DNA from: Gyromitra esculenta | Taxonomy: Eukaryota; Ascomycota; Pezizomycetes; Pezizales; Discinaceae | NCBI GenBank assembly: GCA_038503075.1 | Contig: JBCAML010000018.1 | Location: 1,302,001 to 1,366,000, forward strand | Direction of reading: 5' to 3' | Length of the DNA: 64,000 bases | Shown here: one piece after another, positions 23,749 to 34,605 of the stretch | How the letters are laid out: each line of letters opens with the position of its first letter | Position numbering within the stretch: the first letter of the stretch is position 1 | Notes under the pieces: generated by a model | The model's input: only the letters and a program-made list of their open reading frames with translations | The model's database searches: none | What the model was told of the DNA's origin: nothing | Made by a program: the position numbers and the translations under genes

Positions 23749-24639
23749 ATGTCCCTCCCAAAATCAATCCTCAAAAAACCCACCTACAAGCCCTCCCCCC
23801 TCCGCCAATCCACGCCCACCCCAACCGACACAGTCTCCATCACCCCACCCCCCAAAACCGGCTCCAAGCCCTCCCCTGAGGAAGCCCGTCTCATAGCCCT
23901 CTCCCACGCCCACGCCCTCCAGATCCGCAAAGCCCTCGAACTCTCCATCCTCACCTCCCTCGAAGAACTAGTCGACTATCCAACCGTCCCCCACACCGCC
24001 ACTGCCTTAAAACAGCACCTCCGCTACTTCCAGCCCTCGGACTACGACTCATTAATTGAGGAACGCAACATCCTGACTCGATGTGGATATGCCCTCTGTG
24101 CTCTGGCAATGCCGGCTAAGTCGGCTTCGAAGTATATACTTGTTGATAAAGGACGTGCGTCGATGCGGTTTGTGGAGCGGTCGAAACTGGAAAGATTTTG
24201 TTCGGATACGTGTGCGCGCCGTGCATTGTGGTTGAGGGTGCAGCTGAATGATGAGCCCTCGTGGCTACGCGGAGACGTGCTGGAGGGGGTTGAGGTTGGT
24301 GAGAAGGGGGAGGTGTATGGGCTGGATCTGGACGGAGCGAGGTGGAGTGCTGAGGGGGGTGAGGGTGCTATGACGTTGCTAGAAGATGTGGAGGCGAAGA
24401 GAGATGAGGGTGTTAAGGGAACGGATTTGAAGAAGCTGGTGGAAGAACTGCAGGGCTTGGGAATCGAGAGTAAGGGCTTATTGGAAGGGAGGGAGGTGGG
24501 GATTGAGGAGAGAGAGGTGGTGGATGTTGCGGTGCCACCGGAGGTTGTTACGGGGATGGCGGCACTGGCGATTGAAGGTTATACGCCGAGACGGGGGCCG
24601 GAGGATTATGCGGGGAGGAAAAAGAAGGCAGAGGAGTAA
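23749..24639 (+). CDS. RTR1: RNA polymerase II CTD phosphatase RTR1/RPAP2 family
   Basis: Atypical phosphatase that removes Ser5 phosphate from the polymerase II CTD during the shift from initiation to elongation, and helps import the polymerase. One exon, 296 residues. The family zinc-binding signature is intact: C112 and C117 in RCGYALC, then C151 and C155 in RFCSDTC, preceded by the YDSLIEERNILTRCGY helix and followed by ARRALWLRVQLNDEPSW. An N-terminal KSILKKPTYKPSPLRQSTP stretch is common in fungal members. The C-terminal half is poorly conserved and acidic, with a YGLDLDG element. The start codon sits in a good context (ACAATGT). Confidence 0.92.
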   Translation: MSLPKSILKKPTYKPSPLRQSTPTPTDTVSITPPPKTGSKPSPEEARLIALSHAHALQIRKALELSILTSLEELVDYPTVPHTATALKQHLRYFQPSDYDSLIEERNILTRCGYALCALAMPAKSASKYILVDKGRASMRFVERSKLERFCSDTCARRALWLRVQLNDEPSWLRGDVLEGVEVGEKGEVYGLDLDGARWSAEGGEGAMTLLEDVEAKRDEGVKGTDLKKLVEELQGLGIESKGLLEGREVGIEEREVVDVAVPPEVVTGMAALAIEGYTPRRGPEDYAGRKKKAEE

Positions 24640-25835
24640 TTTATTATGATTGGGAATGGAGTTTGGGGCTTGTATCTATTACCTGGTTGCTTAAAATAAT
24701 AGACTGATTTTTCCTGATTCGGTGTTGTACTTAATATCCACAACTCGTCCCATAATTTTGTGGAGGGGAAGGTCTATGCCAAGCATTGTTGCATAGCCAA
24801 TCACTCGCAAAGAACCACACTAGACGTCCTACTACCCAAAATACACCATAATCCAACTAGATAATTAATTTTTGCTAATACCACCATGACCAATAACCAA
24901 GCAACGTACAAACCCAGCTCCATCAATTCCAAGACACACTAACATAGACTTCAGCATTCCCGTCCAAGCCCCCGTCGAATCACTCATCTCTCCATCCCCC
25001 CAACAAGACTGCAGCAGTGTACGAAAGCGATAGTAAGAACAGCACCACAGCACCAGCCGAAGAAACGAACAGGGAAGCAGTTACAAAACCCACCAACATG
25101 CCAGCACCACCACCAACCGAGAATCCAATCGTAGGCGCAGCTACAGAAGTCAGCGATGAGAGCGCAGAGCACAAAGTCGACGGTAGTTAAATCTCTATAC
25201 ATAAAGCGCATATATATTCATGAAGTCCGCAGTACGTGTGGCTATGTGCATATAAAGGGAGCAAGTAGTACTGCCAATGCTCGAATCCGGGAAAATACTA
25301 AAACCATTCTTTCAAAAAAAAAAAATGTGCAGCTATAGAGAAGAAATAGCCTCTTACGCCGATACAATCGATCGCATCATGTGACATCACTCGATCTCCT
25401 AGCACGGGGACAGGGTTTTAAGTTGTTGTTTATTCGTTAGGTACATAGAGGGTTTTAAGTTAGTTTCTCTCTACAGATACAAAAACGAATACTCTAATGC
25501 TTGAGGGTTGCGTTTTTATCATTACACTTTTTGCTTTCTCAATGTACTTAGTTATTCTATTAGGCAGCAGACGTGCCGTAGGGGTATTCCCATTTCAAAT
25601 CATAGTTAGGATAAAGTAATTTGTCGGAGCTAAATGTCTCTGTTCAAGCTGATAGTGCTTGATTCTTAGCCCAACTTCTACTAGAAAAACCCTCCAATTG
25701 TCGGTACAATAGAAGCTTGTAGAGTAACAAAGAACAGTCAACCCTGATTAGTTAATATAGCGAAGATAAACTTGTGATCTATATTAAGCGCTATTTCTAT
25801 GCGTTATAGTACATAACCAAAGCATTTGTAGGCTA
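24640..25835. other. Intergenic region with a possible short membrane-protein ORF
   Basis: Mostly AT-rich and without a recognisable gene. On the minus strand, 25174-24980 encodes a 64-residue hydrophobic peptide (IGFSVGGGAGMLVGFVTAS, then LFVSSAGAVVLFLLSLSY) which could be a small two-helix membrane protein, but I know no family and nothing fixes its start. Confidence 0.4.
24980..25174 (-). CDS. Possible small two-helix membrane protein, unrecognised
   Basis: A 64-residue minus-strand frame whose composition is far more hydrophobic and glycine/alanine/serine-rich than the surrounding AT-rich DNA would give by chance. Two likely membrane helices are seen (residues 14-33 and 35-58). An overlapping frame continues the reading for another 40 codons, so a spliced form is possible. 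No homology is recognised. Confidence 0.2.
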   Translation of the reverse strand: MCSALSSLTSVAAPTIGFSVGGGAGMLVGFVTASLFVSSAGAVVLFLLSLSYTAAVLLGGWRDE

Positions 25836-26678
25836 TCAAATACCCTCACCTAAGATATCTACCTCCTTTTTTGTCACCTCTCGCCCTAGTTCGTCCGTCG
25901 GCAATACCGCTCCTGGCAAAATATACAAGTACCGCTTTCTTTTCCTCTCTATACGTTTATTCTCCTTTTCAGTTCGATCCTTTTCTGCACCCGCATCTCC
26001 ACCCATTACTCCAGTTGTCACCAGTGTATTAGGATGCGTATTCGTGGTTGGCCCAGCCGCAAAGTGTGCGTCGTCTAACTGGTACCCTGTCACTAGCCGA
26101 CACCGCCCACATCGCCAAATCCATCTCTTTTCAAATCCGTCTTCGCGAGTTATGATCTTGGCTGAGCGGTCTTTGGAGAGAGATAGAATGAGCGTATAGT
26201 CGTCTTTCTCGCGCTGCTTATTCACGATTTTTGGGGGACCTCCGGCGCCACCTTTGGTCGCTTCGGTATCTTCCACTAGGGCTGTTTTTTTGGGATCGAA
26301 TTCAGCAGCGGGTGGAGGTGGGGCGTTGGGATCCGTGATGGTAGTTTTTACTGTTTCTTCAGGCTCTACTGTTTCTTCAGCTTTCTCGGGTATCTCGGGT
26401 TCCTCGTCTTCGTCAGAGGATGAATCATCTTCAGAAGATGAGGAATCAGACTCTTCATCTGATTTTGGAGGAGGAGGTAGTGGAACGATGATAGCGTGGT
26501 CGAGGCCGGGATCTTTTCGTTTGGGGAGGTTGGAGAAGGAGTGGGTGGAAGCGAGAAAGAGGTTGGAGCAATAGGCACAGTGGTACGTGTAGACTCTAGA
26601 AGAGAGTTAGTAACTGGGAAATCTGATGAAATTGGGGAACAATTGAGAAGGAGGGAGTCTTACCGTGGAGTCGTCATT
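25836..26678 (-). CDS. STEEP1/UPF0428 family protein
   Basis: Fungal member of the STEEP1 (CXorf56) family; the human protein helps STING leave the ER and binds splicing factors, and the fungal role is unknown. Two exons are inferred: 26678-26665 and 26595-25836 (257 residues). Splicing out 26664-26596 joins MTTPR to VYTYHCAYCSNLFLASTHS, the family N-terminus with its CxxC pair. LPKRKDPGLDHAIIVPLP then a long acidic serine-rich insert follow. The second conserved block is IITREDGFEKRWIWRCGRC, a second Cys pair, and finally YLYILPGAVLPTDEL. The two separated Cys pairs probably bind zinc. The insert (about residues 50-115) is longer than in animals. The gene is divergent from the M28 aminopeptidase with 283 bp between them. 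Confidence 0.88.
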
Positions 26679-26961
26679 TTTGAATATCCAGACAAGGCTG
26701 GGAGCTCTAAGCTTTGAGATGGTGTTGTTCAAGAAATGTTGTTATCGTGATGATCAAGATAAGACTGAGATAGGTCACGGGGCTTCCTAGCATGACGACG
26801 CCCTAGCACGTGGATGTTGTACTGTAAGGCGGCGGCTGGGGCCGGCATCCCAGAGTTTCATCCTCCCCTCTTCCTCTCCCTCTCATCACTCTCGCGTTTG
26901 TCTTTCACTATAATCTATATTTTTACAATCATCACGAGCATTATCACCATCACTAGCAGTC
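26679..26961. promoter_or_regulatory. Divergent promoter, STEEP1-like / M28 aminopeptidase
   Basis: 283-bp shared upstream region. A CACGTG E-box is at 26807-26812, and a CT-rich tract (26860-26890) precedes the aminopeptidase start codon. Confidence 0.45.
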
Positions 26962-28337
26962 ATGAAGTACTTCCTCTCTTCCGCAATCCTCGGACTCACT
27001 GCTGTGACACAACTTGCATCAGCTATCGTGCTTCCTACCCAGCAGGAGCAAGTAAATGCCTTAGGTGGTTCCCCCGAAGAGGTCTCCGTGACACATGATA
27101 TCAATAGCGAGAAGAGGTTGGTGCAACTGGGGCCGATGGAGCTTACATGGATAACCGAAGATGAAAAGCACGAGCTGAGAAGGGTGAGTTTCTCATTCCA
27201 AGACGCCACTAGCAGCTCAAGCTTCAGAGACCCAGCTCTAATAGCACGACAATGGTTATAGCAACGCAAGAACTTCATGGATATTACTGATCACCAGGAT
27301 CTTGGATACCTGAACGCGTTCAGAACTGCCTCTAAACCCCATAAGGGCAAGATCGCGTTCCCTCCGAAACCCCAGTTCCAAAGCGACGTGACACCGTTGC
27401 TTAAAAGCCTCACCAAGGACAACATGAAAGAGAACCTGGAGAAGTTTACAAGTTTCTACACGAGATACTACAAGTCCGACTATGGCAGACAGTCCTCTCA
27501 GTGGCTTCTGAGCAGAATCAATGAAACTGCCGCCTACCAGCTCCCTTCGATTGAGCTTAAGCCATTCCCACACTCTTGGCCACAATCTTCGATTATCGCA
27601 TCGATTCCAGGGAAAACTTCAAAGACTGTGGTTATTGGAGCCCACCAAGATTCCATTAATCTCTGGCTCCCCTCGCTCCTCCGCGCTCCTGGAGCAGACG
27701 ATGACGGCTCAGGCACCGTTACTATCCTCGAGGCGTTCCGTGTTCTGGTTGAATATCTTGCCGATTCTGGTGAAACTCTCGAGAATACCGTTGAGTTCAT
27801 GTGGTACAGCGCTGAGGAAGGTGGCCTTTTGGGGTCTCAGGCTATCTTCAGTCATTATGAGAAGGAAGGAAGAGAAGTCGTAGCGATGTTGCAGCAAGAC
27901 ATGACTGGATTTGTCCAGAAGACTCTGGATGCTGGAAAGCCAGAGAGTGTTGGTGTCATTACGGATTATGTTGATGAGGGGTTGACAGAGTTCATCAAGA
28001 AGATCATCACCGAAGTATGTCTTGTTGCTAAATATCCTAATTTCGAGCTTAATTCTAACCGTGGTTTTAGTATTGTGATATCCCCTATGTCTTGACTGAG
28101 TGTGGATACGCTTGTTCTGATCACGCATCTGCAAGTAAGGCTGGGTATCCTAGCGCCTTCGTCATCGAGAGCGCCTTCTCTGATTCCGATGACCATATCC
28201 ATACCACTGAGGATAAAATCCAATTCCTCAGTTTCGACCACATGCTCCAGCATGCCAAGTTGACTCTTGGTCTTGCATATGAGCTAGGTAATGCTGATTT
28301 TGGTGGGAAGAAGAAGACTCATGAACACGAATTGTAG
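26962..28337 (+). CDS. Secreted leucine aminopeptidase, peptidase family M28 (LAP1-like)
   Basis: Extracellular zinc aminopeptidase that trims N-terminal residues from peptides. Three exons are inferred: 26962-27183, 27262-28014 and 28071-28337 (413 residues). A signal peptide is clear ([20 protein letters not shown]). A propeptide runs to about residue 85. The catalytic domain shows M28 zinc ligands and catalytic residues in order: H202 in GAHQDSIN, D220/D221 in [11 protein letters not shown]259/E260 in [13 protein letters not shown]287 in QQDMTG and the last His in [10 protein letters not shown] disulphide-type pair occurs in [13 protein letters not shown]. Both introns are phase 0 and GT-AG. 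This is the M28E fungal LAP group, commonly made during protein degradation. Confidence 0.94.
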
Positions 28338-29676
28338 GCTTTTTTGTCAAGAATTGAAGGCGCAGTTAGTCTATGTTTAGGATCTGAGCTTGCGGGCAGC
28401 TTTTGCTGGGGCTACGGATGCGATGGGTTATGGTAGTATACGTTTGTTTCTCTTCTTCTTCGAAAATGGACTGGATCGGATGTTGGGAAATCGATTGAAT
28501 TCTTGATTTTGTTTTATTAGTTTTATAAGTGCTTTAGTATTGGGTGCTGCAAGCGGCTCTGGTAATTAAATTCATTTGGATACATCTGTATCATGGAATA
28601 TTTGACTCTCGACTATGCTGTTGTTAAGATCACGGGTATTGCGTGGTTGTGAATCTGTTAGGTCTATATGTACATTTTATCGGTGAGAGAAATGGATTGA
28701 GTGATTTATCGAGTTAGATACTGATAATAGTTCCAATAATTTCTCACCATATATAAGAAACAACAATACACAATTTCTGGTTAGAACATTTAGGAACATA
28801 CCCCTACACTTGGCCACATCCTAAAGCCTATTCACCAAAAACGACCCCTTTTCAATCAGAGGCAATCGGCAGCTACATGTAATTGTCGTTTCTCGAATCA
28901 GATGATTTCATAGACTACATCCTAACACTACATCCTAACTCTTGAGAAATACCGAACCACTGGGGGAAATGGTGCTATGATAGCGGACCGTGACAGTAGA
29001 TCGTTGGTGATTAAGTACTGCAAAACGCTACAGATTGTAGTAAAGCTGGGAGGTTACGAGTGCATGATTACTATAAAAAAGCGACGGCCATGATTATATG
29101 TAATAAAGTGTAACTATCCCTAGCTTGAGGAAAGCTCAATACGTGTCACTACATGTAGCTTTTGTTATCTACGACATGCTTTATATGCATGTATTTTCCA
29201 GCTGCGCTAGTGTAGCTGTGAGCATGGCACCGGAGGGAAATTTATAACGAGTGATATTCTATGATTATCTCATTTGGTCTATTAGCCATGGCTTTTGCCA
29301 GGATATATAGCATGGGAACGATAGGCTATTAGAAAATCTAAGTGAGTAGCAAATATTGGTTTTAAGATTACACCTTTGTGGAACCGAAAAATTTAAGAAA
29401 GGTTATGTGAAAAATTCCATACTGAGCGTGCCTGTGATCTAATAAAACAAAATAAGAAGAATCCTCTATCCCCATAGACCAGAAATACATGTAAGCAACT
29501 AGATAGTCTCGTGCTTAATTCCTCCCTCGTAGGTCACCCTCACGGTGCGTAGCCAAAGACGGGGTATATAGACGAGTCCAGCTGCCAGGCATACTATTGA
29601 CCTCTTTACCGACCCCGTTTTTAATACGTTTTCAAGAATCTTCCTCACCTTCGGCTCGATCGCAACCTTACTGGTA
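28338..29676. other. Gene-poor AT-rich region
   Basis: No intact gene is seen. Three TACATGTA palindromes lie within about 620 bp (28874-28881, 29150-29157, 29486-29493). The minus-strand frame 29693-29499 begins at the stop codon of the neighbouring ankyrin gene and may be its detached 3' part. Confidence 0.45.
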
Positions 29677-30267
29677 TCAAATATGTCCCTCATCTACTGT
29701 AGGACGGCCCTGTAAAATCTGATCTGCCCTCCCTTGTGGCGTGAGACGGTCATTATTCATAGCATTGGTATTAGCACCCCTTGACACAAGAAAATCATAC
29801 ATTTCCCTCTCCAAGCTCTCGTCATCCACCAGACCATGTTTGCAGTAATGCAGCGCAGTGTCCCCGTTCTCGTCTACACTATTAATATCTGTACCACCCT
29901 TCAACAATGCATCAATATTTTTAAAGTTTCGGCTGATCACGGCTGCATGAAACAGTGTCATTCCACGGCTATGGGTCTCTCCGTTAGGGTGTCCACCTCC
30001 CTTAGTGTAGCACATTATAGAGTTTTTTCTTGCTCCTGCTGCGAGAAACGCAGGTACGAGATCTCTTTCGTCACCATGGAATATAATGTGCTCAAAAGTT
30101 GTGAATTTTTGGTTCTTGGGCTTGTAGTTTGTGTTTGCGCCTCTGTTCAGTAAGGTTAGGATAACGTTGCGATGTGTGCTCGTGTCTTCTACTGTCTTCC
30201 TAAGCAATTCAGCTAGCTCTTGGTTATAGAGGTTGATGTCAGAGTTCTTGGGAACGGAGAGAGCCAT
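29677..30267 (-). CDS. Short ankyrin-repeat protein, possibly eroded
   Basis: A 196-residue frame. Ankyrin units are visible at VILTLLNRGANTN, HIIFHGDERDLVPAFLAAGA, RGMTLFHAAVISRNFKNIDALLKGGTDIN and GDTALHYCKHGL with DFLVSRGANTN. No N-terminal effector domain is seen, and the protein stops shortly after the last repeat. A second frame (29693-29499) overlaps the stop in another phase and continues with a hydrophobic segment (SIVCLAAGLVYIPRLW), which suggests either a frameshift or an unrelated frame. It may be a remnant of a larger NLR or ankyrin gene. Partners and function are unknown. Confidence 0.55.
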   Translation of the reverse strand: MALSVPKNSDINLYNQELAELLRKTVEDTSTHRNVILTLLNRGANTNYKPKNQKFTTFEHIIFHGDERDLVPAFLAAGARKNSIMCYTKGGGHPNGETHSRGMTLFHAAVISRNFKNIDALLKGGTDINSVDENGDTALHYCKHGLVDDESLEREMYDFLVSRGANTNAMNNDRLTPQGRADQILQGRPTVDEGHI

Positions 30268-30940
30268 CGGGAGAACAAAGTGAAGATAGGGCTGCGTGGG
30301 TTGGGGGTCTGGGGTTTAGGAACAAAGTCGTGGAATTTGGAGCGAGAGTAATCCTGAAAAGGTAGCGAGCTAGTCGTATGGAGGAACTTTTAGGAATGAT
30401 CGATTCTGTGAGGGTTAAGAACACTTATTTATAGTGCCCGGAATTTCTCAAGCGGTTAGCGTGGAGTGTAGTATGGTCATATGATGGGACAAGGGCCCCA
30501 AACCATCTCCAACGAGATAATTACATGCAATTATATTTCAATACGTTTACTATTGTGGTCTCGAACCCTTACCATTCAAGTTTTCGTCCGAGTGATATCA
30601 AATGACTGAGAGAATTTAAAGAGAATGCATAGAATAGAGTACGGTAATTTCCTTGCTTGTATTAAGGTATATACATATCTACGCAAAACTATCTAGTAAG
30701 ACTGCATGTATTTGTGACTACATATTTGCGAGGCCAACAAGCTAAACGGAATGGTAGGGAGAGTGACATAGAGAAGAGATCGGTAATCAACTGCCACGAG
30801 AGAGGAGGGGAGATAAAGGTATACACCAGCAATCCAAAAAAATATATCGTCAACCTAATTACTTACCTACCTGCTACATCACGGCCCCAATAAGCGAGTA
30901 GAAGGTTAACCAAAAACAAATCCGGAGTGAGAAATGGAAG
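30268..30940. other. Intergenic region, no gene seen
   Basis: Upstream of the ankyrin gene. A string near 30445-30465 resembles the D-arm part of a tRNA (CTCAAGCGGTTAGCG) but no matching T-arm or acceptor is found in range. Confidence 0.4.
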
Positions 30941-31983
30941 CTACAACTCCTTTTCGTGTACTCCCTTCTTCCCTGTAAAAGTTTCATAACCCTTCTCAAA
31001 AACCCACTCAACCCCATTCTCAACAGGATGATCGAAGATATACGGCAAGGCTGGCACGACTGCTAATCCTAGACCCACAGGTCCCCAAGTCCTAATTAAG
31101 GTATTTTTGTTGTTTTTCAAGGCACGGCCAGAGTAGCGGACGACCTATAGTATTATGAGTATTCTGGCGTATAGATTTCTATCTGTGGGGTGGGAATACG
31201 CTGTGGATAGTAAATGCTGGCAACGCCATACTCGCTAAAGCCTGAAATACCGCCCTCTGTACCATAACAGTCCTATAATCTTCTAAGAAGCCAACCTTCC
31301 CGACAGGTTTTAGTAGGTGCTTGTCTCCATCTCTTGGACCGTCATCCCAGTCGTCTCGCGCATCACTTAGCGGGCTCGCCTTTCTTGGCTTTGTTTGATA
31401 TGGCGGCGAAGGTGTACTAGAAGGGTTTACAACATTCTTAGCGACCTCGTAGGGCTTGTATGTATGCTCAGAAGAAGGTTTCTTCGCATCTTTAGCAGCA
31501 GCAGTAGATGATTCCTTAGGCTGGAGGAATTCTGGAACATTGGAGACACTGTGTCCACCGCGAAGCATGGCTTGGTTGGCGATATAGGCTTTGTAGCCTT
31601 CGTGGAAGACATCACCAGTAAGGTAAAGCCATGATATACCATAGGCCGTACGTATGAGTTTAGGGTGAGCGACTGGACGAAAAGATTCGCCGATATCAGA
31701 TGTGTAGGCTACATAACGGTGAGCAGCGCTCATGATAGTGCGAATACGGTTTGCATAAGCTGCAAAACGGTAGTTTGTCTCCGTGGACTCTGGTGCCCTG
31801 AGAGATTCATGTTAGAGACCTCTGAATTTAAGTACTGATAGTGATGCAGGGAAAATTGATGGGTAGGAGGTTGTAGTGATTGGAGGATATTCAAACTTAC
31901 TCTCCCTCATAGATCCTTCCTAGCATTGACTGATTTTCGTCCGTCTTAGGCGGATCCGGATTTTTAGGTGCTTTTGCAGACAT
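30941..31983 (-). CDS. Mitochondrial fission process protein 1 homologue (MTP18/MTFP1 family)
   Basis: Predicted inner-membrane protein that influences mitochondrial fission and inner-membrane coupling in animals. Three minus-strand exons are inferred: 31983-31901, 31797-31200 and 31144-30941 (294 residues). The conserved part runs from TNYRFAAYANRIRTI through HRYVAYTSDIGESFRPV, LIRTAYGISWLYLTGDVFHEGY and, after a fungal insert of about 70 polar residues, QRAVFQALASMALPAFTIHS. The second intron is removed to join VVRYSGRALKN, then a WGPVGLGLAVVPALPYIFDHPVE segment close to the C-terminus. Both introns fit frame. The insert is rich in Ser, Pro and Lys and is absent from animal MTFP1. The gene is head-to-head with ATP19, another inner-membrane gene. 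Confidence 0.9.
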
Positions 31984-32329
31984 TGTGAGGGAGTTTCTAT
32001 ACGGCGATGGAGGGTATTTTGGGTATTTTTGATTGTGGGAATGGGCGCTGAGCGATAGACTAGCGGGGGCCGGTGAGAATTTATGGAGTTTTGAAACTTT
32101 AAACTTGGGGGCAGAACATGACGTAAGACATGCGGCTGAAATCGGGTTCCGTGTTAGTCACAGATGCCCCACCACGAGCCACAGCCACAGCCACACATCT
32201 CCACAGGCAAGCCATACTCAACCATCAAATTCGCAATCAACCGAGATCCCGTCCATCATCACGACTCCGTACCTGACTCCACCCTCCATCTCCATCAATT
32301 GAACCCCCCCTCCTATCATCGTCATCACA
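31984..32329. promoter_or_regulatory. Divergent promoter, MTP18 homologue / ATP synthase subunit k
   Basis: A 346-bp region between two nuclear genes for mitochondrial inner-membrane proteins, transcribed away from each other. A run of CCACA-type repeats (near 32170-32200) and a C-rich stretch just before the ATP19 start are visible. The pairing suggests a shared bidirectional promoter. Confidence 0.5.
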
Positions 32330-32736
32330 ATGGTTGCCTATTACACCATCGCCGGAAAGCAAGTCGGCTCTCATGTCGTTAGTTTTTCCCTCTGATCCTT
32401 AACTAGCGTTGATCGACGGATAGTTGGGAATGTGATTGTTGGGCTAATAATTTATATCAACAGCTTGCGATGATTACCTTAGGAACGGTATTTGGGGGAA
32501 GTATAATTGCCACAAGCGGAAAGAAGACCAATACCACCCCACCTATCGAAGCCGCAAGCAGCGACGAGGAGAAGTTCATCAAGTACACTCCCTCAGCTTC
32601 TCACCTAAACCTATAACGTCTTGTGCCCTAAAAGAAGAACCATCCGGGAGCAAAAAGAGGCGCTAATATATGGTTTACTTATCGTAGGGATTTCATCGCA
32701 AAGGCCGAGGCAGAAGGTGCAAAGGCGAAGCACTAG
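32330..32736 (+). CDS. ATP19: ATP synthase subunit k (ATP19)
   Basis: Small F1Fo-ATP synthase membrane subunit found at the dimer interface in the fungal inner membrane. Three exons are inferred: 32330-32377, 32464-32582 and 32688-32736 (71 residues), all too short to stand out as open frames. The spliced product begins MVAYYTIAGKQVGSH, has the single membrane helix LAMITLGTVFGGSIIA, then TPPIEAASSDEEKFIKDFI, all typical of the ATP19 family. Introns are GT-AG; the second joins FIK to DFIAKAEAE across a split lysine codon. The length matches the family. Confidence 0.93.
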
Positions 32737-34605
32737 AAAGTATCCAGAACGGAGATATAATATCTCATAAGCAGGAGATAGATGGTGGAGAAACAAAAAA
32801 CAAAAAAAGAAAGTTACTACGCTTTGTATAGAACCGACCATTTCATTTGATATTCGAATTGGACGACGTCTAAGTGTGCATATTGATTTTATTTATCTCC
32901 TCGGCGATTGGGCTTTAATGCGAAATCCTGGCCTCTGATCTAAGATCCAATCGGGTTTCGAATCCGAGGCAGCTTGCTATGAGGATATCAACAATAGCTT
33001 TCCATTTATCAGCAATTACACCCTCGATTCAAGCGACTCTGATTATTTCTAATGTCAACTCGAGTTTAGTTCGACCCGCCTTAGTGGAGCCAGGGATATG
33101 ATAGAACAAAATACGAAGTGAGGTTTTTAACATTAATAATTTGACGGACATCGGTGTCGCTTCAGTCAATCTTGAGAATTGCCTCTAATCCTTTGTATTT
33201 GCCCAAGAAACATATATTAGTTGGGCGGTAAGATTGAAATAACTGTGCGCAATACTTGTCTGGATTTAAGGGGACGATAAATGCAATCATGCCCATTTTT
33301 GCTGTTTCTTCAGTGTCTTCATATCAGGGACAATCTGAGGGCAGTGGCTCCGACAAGCTCTGAACAATGATCCAAAAATACGAAAAAAAACCTCGCGGGT
33401 TGGGAATTTAGTTCGAGTTAGTTCGAGCATACCTCTGGGCTGTAAATTGTGATTTTAAGAAGAGGTAGATGAATGAGTTCTCGGGGAAATCAGGTGGGGA
33501 AGATACTACATTAAGATCCCCAGTGCTAGAGCGGGGATCAATGTTGACTACAGCTCTTTGACTCGGTTATATTTCATCTATGACTGCCTCATTGGACATC
33601 TAATTCGTCGATCCGCATTTACTATGCACAAGGGGCCTTTCTGGGGATTCTGCAGCGGCAGGATAACGAGAGGCTTGTTCCTGGAGAAAAATATGAGGCT
33701 GCCTCTGATGGACCTGGACCAATGCGTGTGGAAAGCTCTAGACTATAGTATCGGGGTTTCGAAGGTGCACACACCTCACCACTCCCTAGAAATTGTGGAC
33801 CCCCATGAAGCTAATAGATGTATAATTGCGTGGCTTAAGGAGATAAATTCTGGAGACTGGTGTAGTACCAATCATTACTACTCACACTATGGGACATGGT
33901 GTTTAGTGTTATCTTGTGAAGTTTACTAGGGGATATCAACTTCCCTATCAAGGGATTAATTCTCTTTTACGTGATCGGCTCCCCTTTACTGGTAGGATTG
34001 GTTTGAGTCGGTAAGTTCCGTACCTGAAAGTGAGTCGAATACATCGTTCAAATCATAAACCCTCACTCGTGCGTTCTAAGGTAATCTCTTAAAATCTAAA
34101 ATCAGCTTTCCTTTATATACGCAATTTGACCGGAAATTATTTCATCGGGGCTGCTGGCTAATAATACCCGTTAACCGGAAGCACGGTAGAGCGGCTATGC
34201 CTGAAGAGGCGGTATTGTCCATCGTTGGTTGATCGTCAGATTGGTAACTATCATGGCGATTTATACGTTACACAACTCTCGCTTCGGGGTGTCAGAAACG
34301 GGCCGTCAGTGTATTAGTCCAGTTACGTCTTCTCATCTCATCCCTATTCCCTCTAAGTTCCAACCCCGTCCAAGAGATGTTTTTGTGTGGCTTTTTAGCT
34401 GCTATTTGTGATGTTTCAGTGCGTATCTATATACCGTACGGTTTTCCGGTATTTATACATATATCGACCCCTTTTTGGTTCTCGAACTTCTGGGCCTTAA
34501 AGCGCCGTCTCGTTCATAGTGTCTCGAAAGACTTTCGAAGTCCCTCCCTTCGTCCAAACGGGCTGACCCACACGCTCTGCCACCCCTCTCTCACGACGGG
34601 CATAA
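32737..34605. other. Gene-poor region with a stem-loop
   Basis: No gene is supported. A bulged inverted repeat occupies 32899-32969 (CCTCGG and CGATTGG pairing with CCAATCG and CCGAGG). The frame at 33558-33929 (123 codons) has no recognisable domain. Confidence 0.45.

Noticed and set aside
30440..30620. tRNA-like A-box string (CTCAAGCGGTTAGCG)
   Set aside because: No T-arm with GGTTCNANNCC in the right spacing and no acceptor stem.
32899..32969. tRNA candidate at the GGTTTCGAATCC string
   Set aside because: The T-stem does not pair when the T-loop is placed correctly; listed instead as an inverted repeat.
33558..33929. 123-codon plus-strand frame
   Set aside because: Codon and residue composition is unlike the genes here and it has no recognisable domain.
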